Source: Trebonia sp963811335 (GTDB taxonomy: Bacteria; Actinomycetota; Actinomycetes; Streptosporangiales; Streptosporangiaceae). From it: DNA of 64,000 bases. Below the pieces are notes generated by a model. That model worked only from the letters and a program-made list of their open reading frames with translations. It was not told the DNA's origin and did no database searches. The position numbers and the translations under genes were made by a program. The DNA lies in assembly GCA_963811335.1 (NCBI GenBank), contig CAWERB010000031.1, positions 124,001-188,000 of the forward strand, written 5' to 3'. Positions 56,181 through 64,000 of the stretch are shown here, in pieces (the stretch's first letter is position 1; each line of letters opens with the position of its first letter).

Positions 56181-56903
56181 ATGAGCGTACTTGAGCTAAC
56201 GAATGTCTCGAAGTCCTTCGGGGAGGGCACCGCGGCAGTGCACGCGCTCGCCCGCGTCACCCTGTCGGTGGAGCCCGCCGCGATGGTGGCGGTGATGGGG
56301 CCGAGCGGCGCGGGCAAGTCGACCCTGCTCACCATCGCCGGCGGCCTGGAGGACCCGGACGAGGGCGAGGTACTCGTCGGCGGGGAACCGCTTGCCCGGA
56401 TGTCCCGTAACGACAGGGCACGGCTGCGGCGCCGCGCCATCGGTTACGTCTTCCAGGATTACAACCTCCTCCCCGGGCTCACCGCGGCGGAGAACGTGTC
56501 GCTGCCGCTGGAACTTGACGGCGTGCCGGCGCGGAGGGCGCGTGCGGCGGGGATGGCCGCGCTAGAACAGCTCGGTCTTGCCAGCCGGGCTGGTCATTAC
56601 CCCGACCAGCTGTCGGGCGGTGAGCGCCAGCGGGCCTCCATCGCCCGCGCCGTCGTCGGCGACCGACGGCTGCTGCTGGCCGATGAGCCCTCCGGCGCTC
56701 TCGACTCGGCCAACGGCGAAGCGGTCATGGACCTCATCAGGGCCGCCTGCGACCGGGGTGTCGCCGCGCTCGTCGTTACCCACGACGCTCACCTGGCGGC
56801 ACGGGCTAACAGGATCGTCTCCATCAAGGACGGTCACCTTGTCAGCCAGGCCGGCTGCATGTCCGTCCTGCGCTGGGATGCGCCCGCGGAGGAGAACCGG
56901 TGA
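56181..56903 (+). CDS. MacB/LolD-type ABC transporter ATP-binding protein
   Basis: A 240-residue ATPase of the FtsE/LolD/MacB group. Walker A is GPSGAGKSTLLTIAGGLE, the Q-loop is YVFQDYNLLPGLTAAENV, the signature LSGGERQRASIARAVV and Walker B LLLADEPSGALDSANGE. It works with the adjacent FtsX-like permease in mechanotransmission-type export or resistance to envelope-active peptides. ATG 56181 is sound. Its end overlaps the permease start by four bases (GTGA), so the pair is coupled. The divergent two-component genes probably sense the same substrate. Confidence 0.93.
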   Translation: MSVLELTNVSKSFGEGTAAVHALARVTLSVEPAAMVAVMGPSGAGKSTLLTIAGGLEDPDEGEVLVGGEPLARMSRNDRARLRRRAIGYVFQDYNLLPGLTAAENVSLPLELDGVPARRARAAGMAALEQLGLASRAGHYPDQLSGGERQRASIARAVVGDRRLLLADEPSGALDSANGEAVMDLIRAACDRGVAALVVTHDAHLAARANRIVSIKDGHLVSQAGCMSVLRWDAPAEENR

Positions 56904-59418
56904 ACGCGGCGGCGACTGTGCCCGCCGACGGGCGGCGACCACCGAACGGCGGGGCCCCCGCCCGGCGCGCGATCAACCGCTGGGCCTGGCGGCTGTTCCG
57001 CCGGGAGTGGCGCCAGCAGCTCCTCGTCCTCGCCCTGATCACTGCCGCGGCGGCGGCCACCATCCTCGGCGCGGGCATCGCCGCGAACACGCCACCGCCG
57101 CAGCACGCTGCCCTCGGCGGCGCCCAGTACGCGATCACCATTCCCGGCAGCGACCCGCACCTTGCCGCCGACATCGCCTCGGTCACCGCCCAAGTCGGTG
57201 CCGCGGGTGCCGCCCACGGGAAAACACGTGGCACACCGCCGGGCAAGCCGGTTCAGGTCGTGGAACAGGAGAACCTCACCACGGGCTCGGTGAACCCCGT
57301 CGAGCTGCGGGCCGAGGACCCGGACGGCCCGTTCGGGCAGTCCTCACTCGCGCTGACCGCGGGCCGCTACCCGGCCTGCCGGTGAGGTTGCGCTGACGCC
57401 GCAGGTCGCCTCCCTCTACAACATCGGCATCGGCGGCCAATGGCACGCCGCGGGACGCGTCTGGCACGTAGTCGGCACGGTGGAGAACCCTGACAACCTG
57501 CGTGACGAGTTCGCCCTTGTCGCCCAAGGGCAGATCCCGACACCGGATGCCGTGATCATCCTGTTCAATGCCACGCCGCCCGTTCACCTCCTCCAGGAGG
57601 CGACGCTGCAGGCGCCGTCGGGCGGGGGCGGGTTCAGCCCGGCGGTCATCGTGCTCGTCCTGGCCATCGCCGGCCTGCTGTTCACCGGCCTGATCGCCAG
57701 GGCCGGCTTCACGGTACTGGCGGGGCGTCGGCTCCGGACGCTCGGCATGATCAGCGCCCTGGGCGCCACCGACCGCCACGTGCGGCAGGTCATGGTCGTC
57801 AACGGCGCGCTCGTCGGGGTGATCGGAAGCCTCGCCGGGGCCGTGACCGGTTTCCTGGTCTGGCTGGCCTACGTGCCCGGCCTGCAGGCCAGCGCCGGTC
57901 ACCGCGTCGATGCGCTCAGCCTGCCCTGGGTGGTAATCGGCGTCGTCATGGCCTTCGCCGTGCTGACCGCGACGCTGGCGGCCCGCCGCCCGGCGCGTGA
58001 GATCACCCGGATGCCGGTCGTCGCGGCCTTGTCCGGCCGCGCGCCCCGCCCCAGGCCAGCCCGCCGCACGGCGATTCCCGGGGTGATCCTCCTCGCGGCC
58101 GGCGGCTACCTGCTCGCCAATGCGGGAGGCTGGGGTGCCACCGGCACGAGCAACACCCTGCACCTGCTCGGCGGCCTGGTCGCGGCGGTGCTGGGCAGCG
58201 TGCTCATCGGCCCGCTGGGCATCAGCGCCCTCGCCGCACTGGGGCGGCATACGCCGGTCGCGGGCCGGCTTGCCCTGCGCGACCTAGCCCGCTACCGCGC
58301 CCGATCGGGTGCGGCGCTTTCCGCGATCAGCGCCACCGTCCTGATCGCGGTGCTGATCTGCGTGCTCGCCGCCGCCCGCTTCTCCAACGGGGTCGACTAC
58401 TTCGGGCCGAACCTGCAATCAGATCAGGTCGTCGTCTACACCCCCTCAGGTGCCGCGGCAGCCGGGATCACGAGCCAGAACCTCTGTGCTCCCATGGGAG
58501 ACGAGTTAAGCAGCCGCGCTGAGCCGCTACGGGGCCGGCGTGCGAGCCATCGCCTCTTCTCTCGCGGCCAGCAACGTCCTCACCCTCGAAACCGCAACCG
58601 GGCTGCTGCTCCAGACCTCCGACGGAGGTACAGACGTCGGCCTGCCCTATGTCGGCACGCCCGAGCTGCTGGCCCACTACGGCATCCGGGCCAGCCAGAT
58701 CGACCCCACCGCCGTCGTGCTCACCTCCCGCGCGGGCCTCGCCAGCGCGTCCGCGCTGCAGCTCCCGTTCAGCTGCACGTTCAGCAACACATGCCCGCCC
58801 GCCAGCTGCATCGCCAGCCCGCGCCTCCAGGTGCTGAGCCAGCTGCCGGCCGGCCAGGCGGAGCCGAACCTCGTCATCAGCCCCTACGCCGTCAGCAAGT
58901 ACCGGCTGAAGCCCCAGCCGGCAGCCTGGCTAATCCAGGCCAGGCAGCCGCTCACCGCTGCGCAGGTCAACGGCATCCGGCAACGCGCCGAATCGCTCGG
59001 TCTCAGCATCGAGACCAAGAACGACAACCTGTCGCTATCCCAGCTCGATGCCTGGGCCACCGAAGCGGGCATCCTCCTGGCCCTCGGCGTGCTGGCGATG
59101 ACCGTTGGGCTGGTGCGTAGCGAGTCCGCCGCCGACCTGAGGGTACTCACCGCCGTGGGAGCCACCTCCAAGACCCGCCGCGGCATCACCGCGGCCACCG
59201 CGGCCGGCCTCGGCCTGCTCGGCGCCTTCACCGGCACCGCCGTCGCCTACCTCGCCGCCGCCGCCTTCCTGAAGAGCCAGCTCAGCGAACACCTGAACAG
59301 CGTTCCGGCACTAGATATCCTCCTCATCCTCGCCGGGATGCCAGCCGTCGCCGCGGCGGGAGGCTGGCTGCTCGCCGGACGGGAACCATCTGGCATCACC
59401 CGCCAGCCTCTCGAGTGA
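56900..59418 (+). CDS. FtsX-family ABC permease (two frame changes)
   Basis: A large MacB/FtsX-type permease of about 840 residues. The first segment (RREWRQQLLVLALITAAAAA, residues 1-160) is followed by a frame change near 57380, the first FtsX domain (PAVIVLVLAIAGLLFTGLIA, RRLRTLGMISALGATDRHVR, VMVVNGALVGVIGSLAGAVT), an outside domain with four clustered Cys (FSCTFSNTCPPASCIAS), a second frame change near 58510, and the C-terminal FtsX domain (GILLALGVLAMTVGLVRSES, RVLTAVGATSKTRRGITAAT). Both ends and both FtsX repeats are present. It probably exports or senses a peptide or lipid together with the two-component system. Confidence 0.88.
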
Positions 59419-59624
59419 GCGGTACCGACATGCTCGCCGACCCCCTGCAAACCGCATGCAGGTATTCCTGAACTTGTCCGGCGAGACGCCTTGGCATGTT
59501 CGCCGCCTACTCCGCGCAGGTGGCGGACATGCCATGCCGCATGCGTGCGGCTGGGTGCTGAATCCATGCTGACCCACGCCCGCCCCGCATGCCATCTACC
59601 AGGGGAAACTGCCCGCCGGTCCAC
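59419..59624. other. Gap between permease and right repeat
   Basis: About 200 bases with no gene. It contains a third, partial copy (59555-59575) of the GTGCTGAATCNNTGCTGACCC motif found at the outer end of the left repeat. A reading frame through here that picks up the acyl-CoA dehydrogenase tail (59491-59700) is not a gene. Confidence 0.5.
59555..59575 (+). repeat. Third copy of repeat end motif
   Basis: GTGCTGAATCCATGCTGACCC matches 49043-49063 at 19 of 21 positions. A third, more divergent form is at 59833-59852 in the right repeat. Its position just left of the right repeat suggests a core site, an integrase arm site, or a scar. Confidence 0.5.
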
Positions 59625-59851
59625 GATCACCCAGATCTACGAGGGCACCAACCAGATCCAGCGGATGGTGATGGCGCGGCAGCTACTCAAGGGCTGGTAG
59701 ACGGGCGCTGACCTGCGGTTTCTCGCTGCCTATCAGGTCGGGCAACGGGCCGTTCGACGCCGAGCCGGGTGGCCGGTTCTCGCGTCCGGTTTACCCGATT
59801 GGTGCCGGTTATTTCCCGTCGTTTCCGGACCCCGTGCTGAATTGGTGCTGA
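59625..59851 (+). repeat. Right direct repeat (candidate attR)
   Basis: The right copy of the direct repeat. It starts with an orphan 3' end of the acyl-CoA dehydrogenase gene (GITQIYEGTNQIQ-type codons ending at a stop at 59698-59700) without the rest of the gene, and continues with the same downstream segment as the left copy. A synonymous difference (CTG to CTA, Leu) at 59685 and drift in the middle show the copies are not recent perfect duplicates. Confidence 0.8.
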
Positions 59852-60161
59852 TACCCCCGTGGGCTGGTTTCACATCGTCGGGATTGGCGTGCGTCTGCGA
59901 GCCTGGGGTCAGTCGCCGGGCACCTCGACCCGCCGCTCGCCGACGAGAAGATGGCCCACTTCGGCGGCCACCTGCAGCTCGCTGGACCCGACCCACGGGG
60001 CCGCCGTGATGGTGTGAAGAGCGAGGCCGGCGACTCACAATGCAAAGCGCTATGACCGCTGAGCCGCCATGGCGCGGTCGGCGACGGAAACTTCGACTAC
60101 CTCGTCCAATTCCCAGGCTCCGCTTAGGTAGCTGGGCCTGAACAACGCAGCGCCCGCACCC
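59852..60161. other. Intergenic region right of the island
   Basis: About 310 bases without a supported gene. This should be the original chromosomal DNA downstream of the acyl-CoA dehydrogenase gene if the island model is right. Short Arg/Pro-rich frames are present on the minus strand but have no features. Confidence 0.45.
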
Positions 60162-61403
60162 TCAGTTGAATGCCAGCTCGGCCTCGCGGGGTGCGTCGTA
60201 CCGGTGGGGCCAGGCGCGCGCGACCGACACCAGCGTGACGTAGTGGTGCCATCCGGGGAAGGACCGCCCTTCGAAGTGCAGCAGCCCGGTGTTGGCGTAG
60301 AAGTCGTGCAGCTCGGTGTCAACTTGGTCGCTCAGCTCGGTCAGCTCGGTCACGCTTGGTTGCCTGGACGCGTCGAGGGTGGTCAGCCAGATCGATTTCG
60401 CGCACCGGCGGACCGCTGACCATTCGGCCGCGACGAACCTCGGCGGAGGGCTGAACTGCACCCAGGACCGGACCGGCGGCGTGGCCTGGCGCACTCGCGG
60501 CATCGGAGGGCCCGCCGACGCGTCGGCGGGCAGGCTGGTGACGATGAACGGCGACCGGCCCGGACGGGCGGCCGGGATCTGCCAGGTACTCATCGCGATC
60601 GAGCTGCGCTTGAGCGAATGCGTGATGACGTCGGAGAATGACAGGGTCAGCCGGGCCGAAGGGCCGGACTGGACGACCATCGCGGGACTGCTGGCGGCGA
60701 CCTGCACCACGAAGTTCAGGCCCAGCGACTCCAAGCCTGCCGTCAGCGCGTCGGCGTCCTGCTCGAACCGGATGTCGGCAATGACGGGCGCCGGCGGCAG
60801 GCCCCACACCGTCACCATCTCGTCGAGCGCGTCGAGGACGTGCCGCCAGGTAGGCAGGCACCGCTCGTCTTTGGGCACCCGGGCGGCTTCCCGCCGACGG
60901 CTGTCCTCGTCCCAGGCCGGCGGCAGCGCCAGCCGCCAGTTGACCGGGCAGCAGCCGCGGGCGCCGACCAGGAAAATGGCGATCGCCCGCTGGCAGTTCA
61001 GCACGCGCCCGGTCGAATGCGTGAACTGGCGGGCGACGCCGACAGAGCTGTCCCCGTTTTTCGGGAAGACGATCTCCTTGACCACCCAGGCCACCGGCTC
61101 GAGTTCGCTGACCATCTGGGTGGCGAGATCGCGGCGGACCGCCCCCCAGTCCCAGGTGCTCTGGTTCACGAACTGCTGCAGGCACTGCTCCACGCCGCCG
61201 CCCGGCACCAGGTCGGATATCTTCTTCACGGTCTTGCGGCCCGGCACGGTGTGCAGACCGCGAACGTACAGCTCACCCCATCGGCGTTGATCGGAGCGGG
61301 CGAACGAAAAGAACAGATTGTGGCAGAATTCGGAAAGCCCGTCCGTTCCGATTCCTTCATCTAGCGTGCCCGCGGCTGGGTCTGGACCGGCGGAAATTGT
61401 CAT
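60162..61403 (-). CDS. IS701-like transposase-derived protein, first catalytic Asp missing
   Basis: A 413-residue protein with the fold and order of IS701-family DDE transposases: FCHNLFFSFARSDQRRWGEL, YVRGLHTVPGRKTVKKISDL, GGGVEQCLQQFVNQSTWDW, PKNGDSSVGVARQFTHSTGR and VLNCQRAIAIFLV. In active IS701 enzymes the segment before the PK-G motif is a DDTGF-type site; here it reads WVVKEIVFPKNGDS, so the first Asp is absent. The second region (PPAPVIADIRFEQDADALTA) keeps its Asp. ATG 61403 has GGGGAG five bases upstream. No terminal inverted repeats or target duplications are seen. It is likely a domesticated, non-transposing protein of a type found near biosynthetic clusters. Confidence 0.75.
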   Translation of the reverse strand: MTISAGPDPAAGTLDEGIGTDGLSEFCHNLFFSFARSDQRRWGELYVRGLHTVPGRKTVKKISDLVPGGGVEQCLQQFVNQSTWDWGAVRRDLATQMVSELEPVAWVVKEIVFPKNGDSSVGVARQFTHSTGRVLNCQRAIAIFLVGARGCCPVNWRLALPPAWDEDSRRREAARVPKDERCLPTWRHVLDALDEMVTVWGLPPAPVIADIRFEQDADALTAGLESLGLNFVVQVAASSPAMVVQSGPSARLTLSFSDVITHSLKRSSIAMSTWQIPAARPGRSPFIVTSLPADASAGPPMPRVRQATPPVRSWVQFSPPPRFVAAEWSAVRRCAKSIWLTTLDASRQPSVTELTELSDQVDTELHDFYANTGLLHFEGRSFPGWHHYVTLVSVARAWPHRYDAPREAELAFN

Positions 61404-61463
61404 TTCAGCTCCCCGGACTACTTCGGCGCTCTGCTCTTCCCCTAGGCGCAGAAGTGTGTCCAT

Positions 61464-61641
61464 CGCGTGGAATTCTGTGCGCGTCCTGGTAATAGCATGC
61501 GCCGTGGCGGTGCGCGGAACCAGGATGAACCTATCGTGGAACCCGTAGTACCAGCATTAGAAGTGCCTGCAGCAAAAGGTTAAGTGGATCTTCGATAGCT
61601 CAAAATTGGATCATTTGTCTTACCGCAACTAACGTTGGCCT
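61464..61641. promoter_or_regulatory. Divergent AT-rich promoter region
   Basis: The stretch 61555-61640 is clearly AT-rich for this genome (AAAATTGGATCATTTGTCTT), between the divergent IS701-like gene and the oxidoreductase fragment. It is a natural promoter location for both. No clear operator could be picked out. Confidence 0.4.
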
Positions 61642-61849
61642 GTGAGCACACGCATAATCACGGGTAGCCGGGTCGCGGTGGTCGGCGGGAGCATAGCCGG
61701 ATGCGCCGCAGCCATCGCGCTGTCGCGCGCGGGGTGCGACGTGACCGTGTACGAGCGCAGCCACGGAGACGTGGCGGACCGCGGCTTTGGCACCACCACG
61801 GCGCTGCAGAACGCGCTCGCCGTCGAGCGCTGGCGGGGCGGAAGCTGCT
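61642..61849 (+). pseudogene. FAD-dependent monooxygenase, N-terminal fragment
   Basis: The first ~65 residues of a flavin monooxygenase: a Rossmann motif VAVVGGSIAGCAAAIALSRA (GxGxxG-type) followed by GCDVTVYERSHGDVADRGFG and TTTALQNAL. The similarity stops at about 61845, directly at the 3' end of the convergent PKS gene; the frame then runs antisense through the PKS by chance. GTG 61642 follows an AT-rich promoter region. The gene was cut when the PKS segment was joined here. Confidence 0.8.
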
Positions 61850-64000
61850 CTACGAGTAGCGCAAGCCGCCTCCGCAGTCCGGATTCCCGGCTACGGTGGC
61901 GCAGATGTCGCGCACGCTGCTGTCGTCGAGCAGTGTCGCGACGGGGATGTCGAGTCCCAGTTCACGCCGGAGGTGACTGCGCACCTCCATGGCCAGCACC
62001 GAATCCAGGCCGAGCGATCTTAGCGGCGTGCCCGGACCAACCCGCCAGCCGGGCAGGTCGAGCACCTGGGCGACACGGTTACGGACGGCCTCCTCGATCT
62101 CGGCCGGGCTGGCCGGCGCCTCCGGCGCCGTTCGGTGAAGGTCAGTGCGGGCCGTCGTGTCCTCGTCCGGCGATGCCGGCCGGGCAGCGGGCACCAGCCT
62201 GGCGGTGCGCGGTCTGTCCAGCCAGAACCTGTCCCGTCGCCAGGGATAGCTTGGCAGCCGGACGAAGCTCGTGCACGCGCCGTTCAGTTCCGGCCAGCAC
62301 AGTGCGGAGCCGGCGGCGTAAAGCCGCCCTGCGGTCGCGAGCAGGCAGTCGCGTTCCGGCTCGTTCCTGCGCAGCGAGTACAGGGCGCGGTCAGGTCCAG
62401 CCGCCCGCAGCGTGTCCCGCATCGCGCTGAGCAGGACAGGATGCGGGCTGATCTCGAGGAATAGCGTGTCACCCTCGTCGACCCGGCCGACCGCCTCGGT
62501 GAACCGGACCTTCTCGCGCAGGTTGCTGGCCCAGTATCCGGCGTCGAGTTCGTTGCCGTCGACCGGCTCGCACCGCACGGTCGAGAACAGCGGCGTGCGC
62601 CCGGTGCGCGGCCGGATGCCCGACAACTGACTGCGCAGTTCGTCGAGGACGGAGTCGACCTGACCGCAGTGCGACGCGTAGTCGACGCTGATATTGCAGA
62701 AGAGGACGCCGCGCCGGGACAGGCGGTCGCCGATTTCCCCGAGCGCTGCGCGATCTCCGGACAGCACGGTCGACGCCGGTCCGTTTGCCGCAGCCACCGC
62801 GACGCGCCCCCGGTGACGGCTGATCTCGTGCTCGACGTCTTCCTCTGGCAGGCCCACCAGCGCCATGCCGCCTCTGCCGCGCAGGCGGTCGGTCAGGATG
62901 CTGCGCCGGCATATGACCGCCACCGCGTCTTCCATCGACAGCGCGCCCGCGACATACGCCGCCGCGACCTCGCCCATGCTGTGACCGATCACCCAGTCGG
63001 GCCGCACGCCCCACGAGCACCAGAGCGCGGCCAGTGACACCTCGATCGCCCACAGCGTGGGCTGGATGACGTCCGGGCCCTCGTCATCGAGGCCGTCCCC
63101 GAGGAGCTTGTCGAGCAAGGACCATCCGGCTTCTTGGCGGATGGCGATGTCGCAGGCAGCCAGTTCGGCGGCGAAGGCCGGCGAGCAGGCCAGCAGATCA
63201 CGGCCCATCCCGGTCCACTGGGATCCCTGGCCGGGAAATACGAAGGCCACCTTCGGCGGGACCTGGCCGAGTCGGTAACCCACGCAGACGTCGGCGGAAC
63301 CGCTGCCTGTCGCGAAGTCGGTGAGCGTGCCGGCGATCTCGGCCGCGCTGTCGCCGGCCACCGCCAGCCGGTTCTCGTGATGCTCGCGCCGTTCCCCGGC
63401 GGAGCGGCATATGTCGGCCAGGAGCACCCGGTCACGGTCGGCCTCGCGCAGCAGGCGCGCGTATCTCGTGGCGAGGGCGGCCAGCCCGTCGGGGTCCTTG
63501 GCGGACATCGGCAGCAGGTAGGTCGCCAGGTCCAGGTCCGGCTCGGCTTGCTCGCGCCCCGGGCCGGTCGCCCTCGCGGGCATGGTCGCAGCCGGGACGT
63601 ATTCGCCCGCCACAACATGCGCGTTCGTGCCCGCGATGCCCAGGGCCGTGACGCTCGCGATCAGTGGCCAGCCGCGATCGGGCAGCGGGGTGAGCTGCCG
63701 GCAGATCGTCACCGGTGACGTCTCCCAGTCGATCTTCGGGTTCGGCGCGTCGAGGTGCAGGCTGGGCACCACCGTCCGGTTCTGCAGGCACAGCACGATC
63801 TTGATGAGGCCCGCCATCCCCGCTGCGGCCTCGGTGTGGCCGATGTTCGTCTTCACGGACCCGAGGAACAGCGGAGTGTCGAGCGCACGGCCCCGCCCGA
63901 GGACCTTTATCGCCGCGCCGATTTCCACCGGGTCGCCGACGTTGGTGCCCGCGCCGTGTGCCTCCAGGTAGTCGACGTGTCCCGGGTCGACCCCGGCGTC
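61850..64000 (-). CDS. Type I polyketide synthase, KS(part)-AT-ACP, 5' end outside window
   Basis: The C-terminal part of a modular or iterative type I PKS. The visible KS end has both active-site His (LEAHGAGTNVGDPVE near 63950 and KTNIGHTEAAAGMAG). The acyltransferase follows (FVFPGQGSQWTGMGRDLL, nucleophile Ser in GHSMGE at about 62980); its YASH motif near 62675 is the signature usually associated with methylmalonyl-CoA. There are no ketoreductase, dehydratase or enoylreductase domains; the acyl carrier protein has its Ser in LGLDSVLAMEV near 62000. The protein ends shortly after the carrier (GNPDCGGGLRYS) with no thioesterase. The 5' part continues beyond 64000. The frame is uninterrupted for 2.1 kb. 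Confidence 0.93.
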   Translation of the reverse strand, partial: DAGVDPGHVDYLEAHGAGTNVGDPVEIGAAIKVLGRGRALDTPLFLGSVKTNIGHTEAAAGMAGLIKIVLCLQNRTVVPSLHLDAPNPKIDWETSPVTICRQLTPLPDRGWPLIASVTALGIAGTNAHVVAGEYVPAATMPARATGPGREQAEPDLDLATYLLPMSAKDPDGLAALATRYARLLREADRDRVLLADICRSAGERREHHENRLAVAGDSAAEIAGTLTDFATGSGSADVCVGYRLGQVPPKVAFVFPGQGSQWTGMGRDLLACSPAFAAELAACDIAIRQEAGWSLLDKLLGDGLDDEGPDVIQPTLWAIEVSLAALWCSWGVRPDWVIGHSMGEVAAAYVAGALSMEDAVAVICRRSILTDRLRGRGGMALVGLPEEDVEHEISRHRGRVAVAAANGPASTVLSGDRAALGEIGDRLSRRGVLFCNISVDYASHCGQVDSVLDELRSQLSGIRPRTGRTPLFSTVRCEPVDGNELDAGYWASNLREKVRFTEAVGRVDEGDTLFLEISPHPVLLSAMRDTLRAAGPDRALYSLRRNEPERDCLLATAGRLYAAGSALCWPELNGACTSFVRLPSYPWRRDRFWLDRPRTARLVPAARPASPDEDTTARTDLHRTAPEAPASPAEIEEAVRNRVAQVLDLPGWRVGPGTPLRSLGLDSVLAMEVRSHLRRELGLDIPVATLLDDSSVRDICATVAGNPDCGGGLRYS

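Larger units (their letters stand above)
48835..59851. mobile_element. Candidate integrative island in acyl-CoA dehydrogenase 3' end
   Basis: About 11 kb flanked by a directly repeated segment that begins inside the acyl-CoA dehydrogenase gene (48835-49060) and recurs at 59625-59851. Between the repeats lie an excisionase-like gene, a tyrosine recombinase with all catalytic residues, a PIN/HTH pair, a radical SAM remnant, a two-component system and an ABC transporter. Site-specific integration at the 3' end of a conserved gene, with the element supplying a replacement end, explains the intact gene at the left and the orphan tail at the right. No conjugation or replication gene is visible, so it would be a non-autonomous or degraded element. 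An alternative is segmental duplication followed by insertion. Confidence 0.65.

Noticed and set aside
59491..59700. A 69-codon plus-strand frame ending in the acyl-CoA dehydrogenase C-terminus
   Set aside because: The tail is the duplicated repeat; the rest is chance sequence without RBS. It is better explained as an attR scar.
61850..62430. Extension of the FAD monooxygenase through the PKS gene
   Set aside because: Similarity to flavoproteins stops near 61845; the remaining frame is antisense to the conserved ACP and AT regions.

Overview
This window is high-GC actinobacterial DNA (Actinomycetota). The evidence is the ligA/gatCAB block, an actinobacterial acyl-CoA carboxylase epsilon subunit beside the beta subunit, many GTG starts, LpqC-type lipoprotein esterases, DUF6458 and OmpR-type two-component systems. 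A finer taxonomic call cannot be made from this sequence. Many genes, including housekeeping ones (ppc, accD-type carboxylase beta subunit), are interrupted by one-base frame changes, some at G/C runs. Most of these are more likely consensus errors in the assembly than true pseudogenes; I give the whole locus and mark where the frame changes.

Layout. 0-10.5 kb: a GntR/UTRA regulator with a putative operator, a MetE-like methionine synthase overlapping ligA, the gatC-gatA-gatB operon on the minus strand, and a secreted S53 peptidase. 10.5-25.7 kb: almost entirely minus strand and accessory. One operon runs PPOX flavoprotein, NRPS-like A-PCP-reductase, P450, DrrAB-type exporter, extradiol dioxygenase, then two tandem esterase lipoproteins (one degenerate). 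A second operon runs phosphosulfolactate synthase (ComA-like), VOC protein, acyl-adenylating enzyme, and a membrane acyltransferase fused to an esterase. Together they look like an undescribed, possibly sulfonate-related, biosynthetic locus. 26.4-47.6 kb: mostly core genes (accE, NYN protein, carboxylase beta, ppc, birA, AlaX-like editing protein, a two-component system, GtrA, NCS1 permease, purK, a RodZ-like protein, purE), with some transport and regulator genes and a palindrome-rich intergenic region at 34.3 kb.

47.7-59.9 kb: an acyl-CoA dehydrogenase gene whose 3' end, including the codons of its catalytic-base motif, is duplicated 10.79 kb downstream. The two copies (about 226 bp each) bracket a candidate integrative island. 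It carries a PIN-domain/HTH pair, a remnant of a radical SAM/SPASM enzyme, an excisionase, a tyrosine integrase, a NarL-type two-component system and a MacB/FtsX-type ABC transporter. I read this as an element integrated at the 3' end of the acyl-CoA dehydrogenase gene, which is the strongest structural finding in the window.

60-64 kb: an IS701-like transposase-derived protein lacking the first catalytic Asp, a truncated FAD monooxygenase, and the 3' part of a type I polyketide synthase (KS-AT-ACP) that runs off the window edge.
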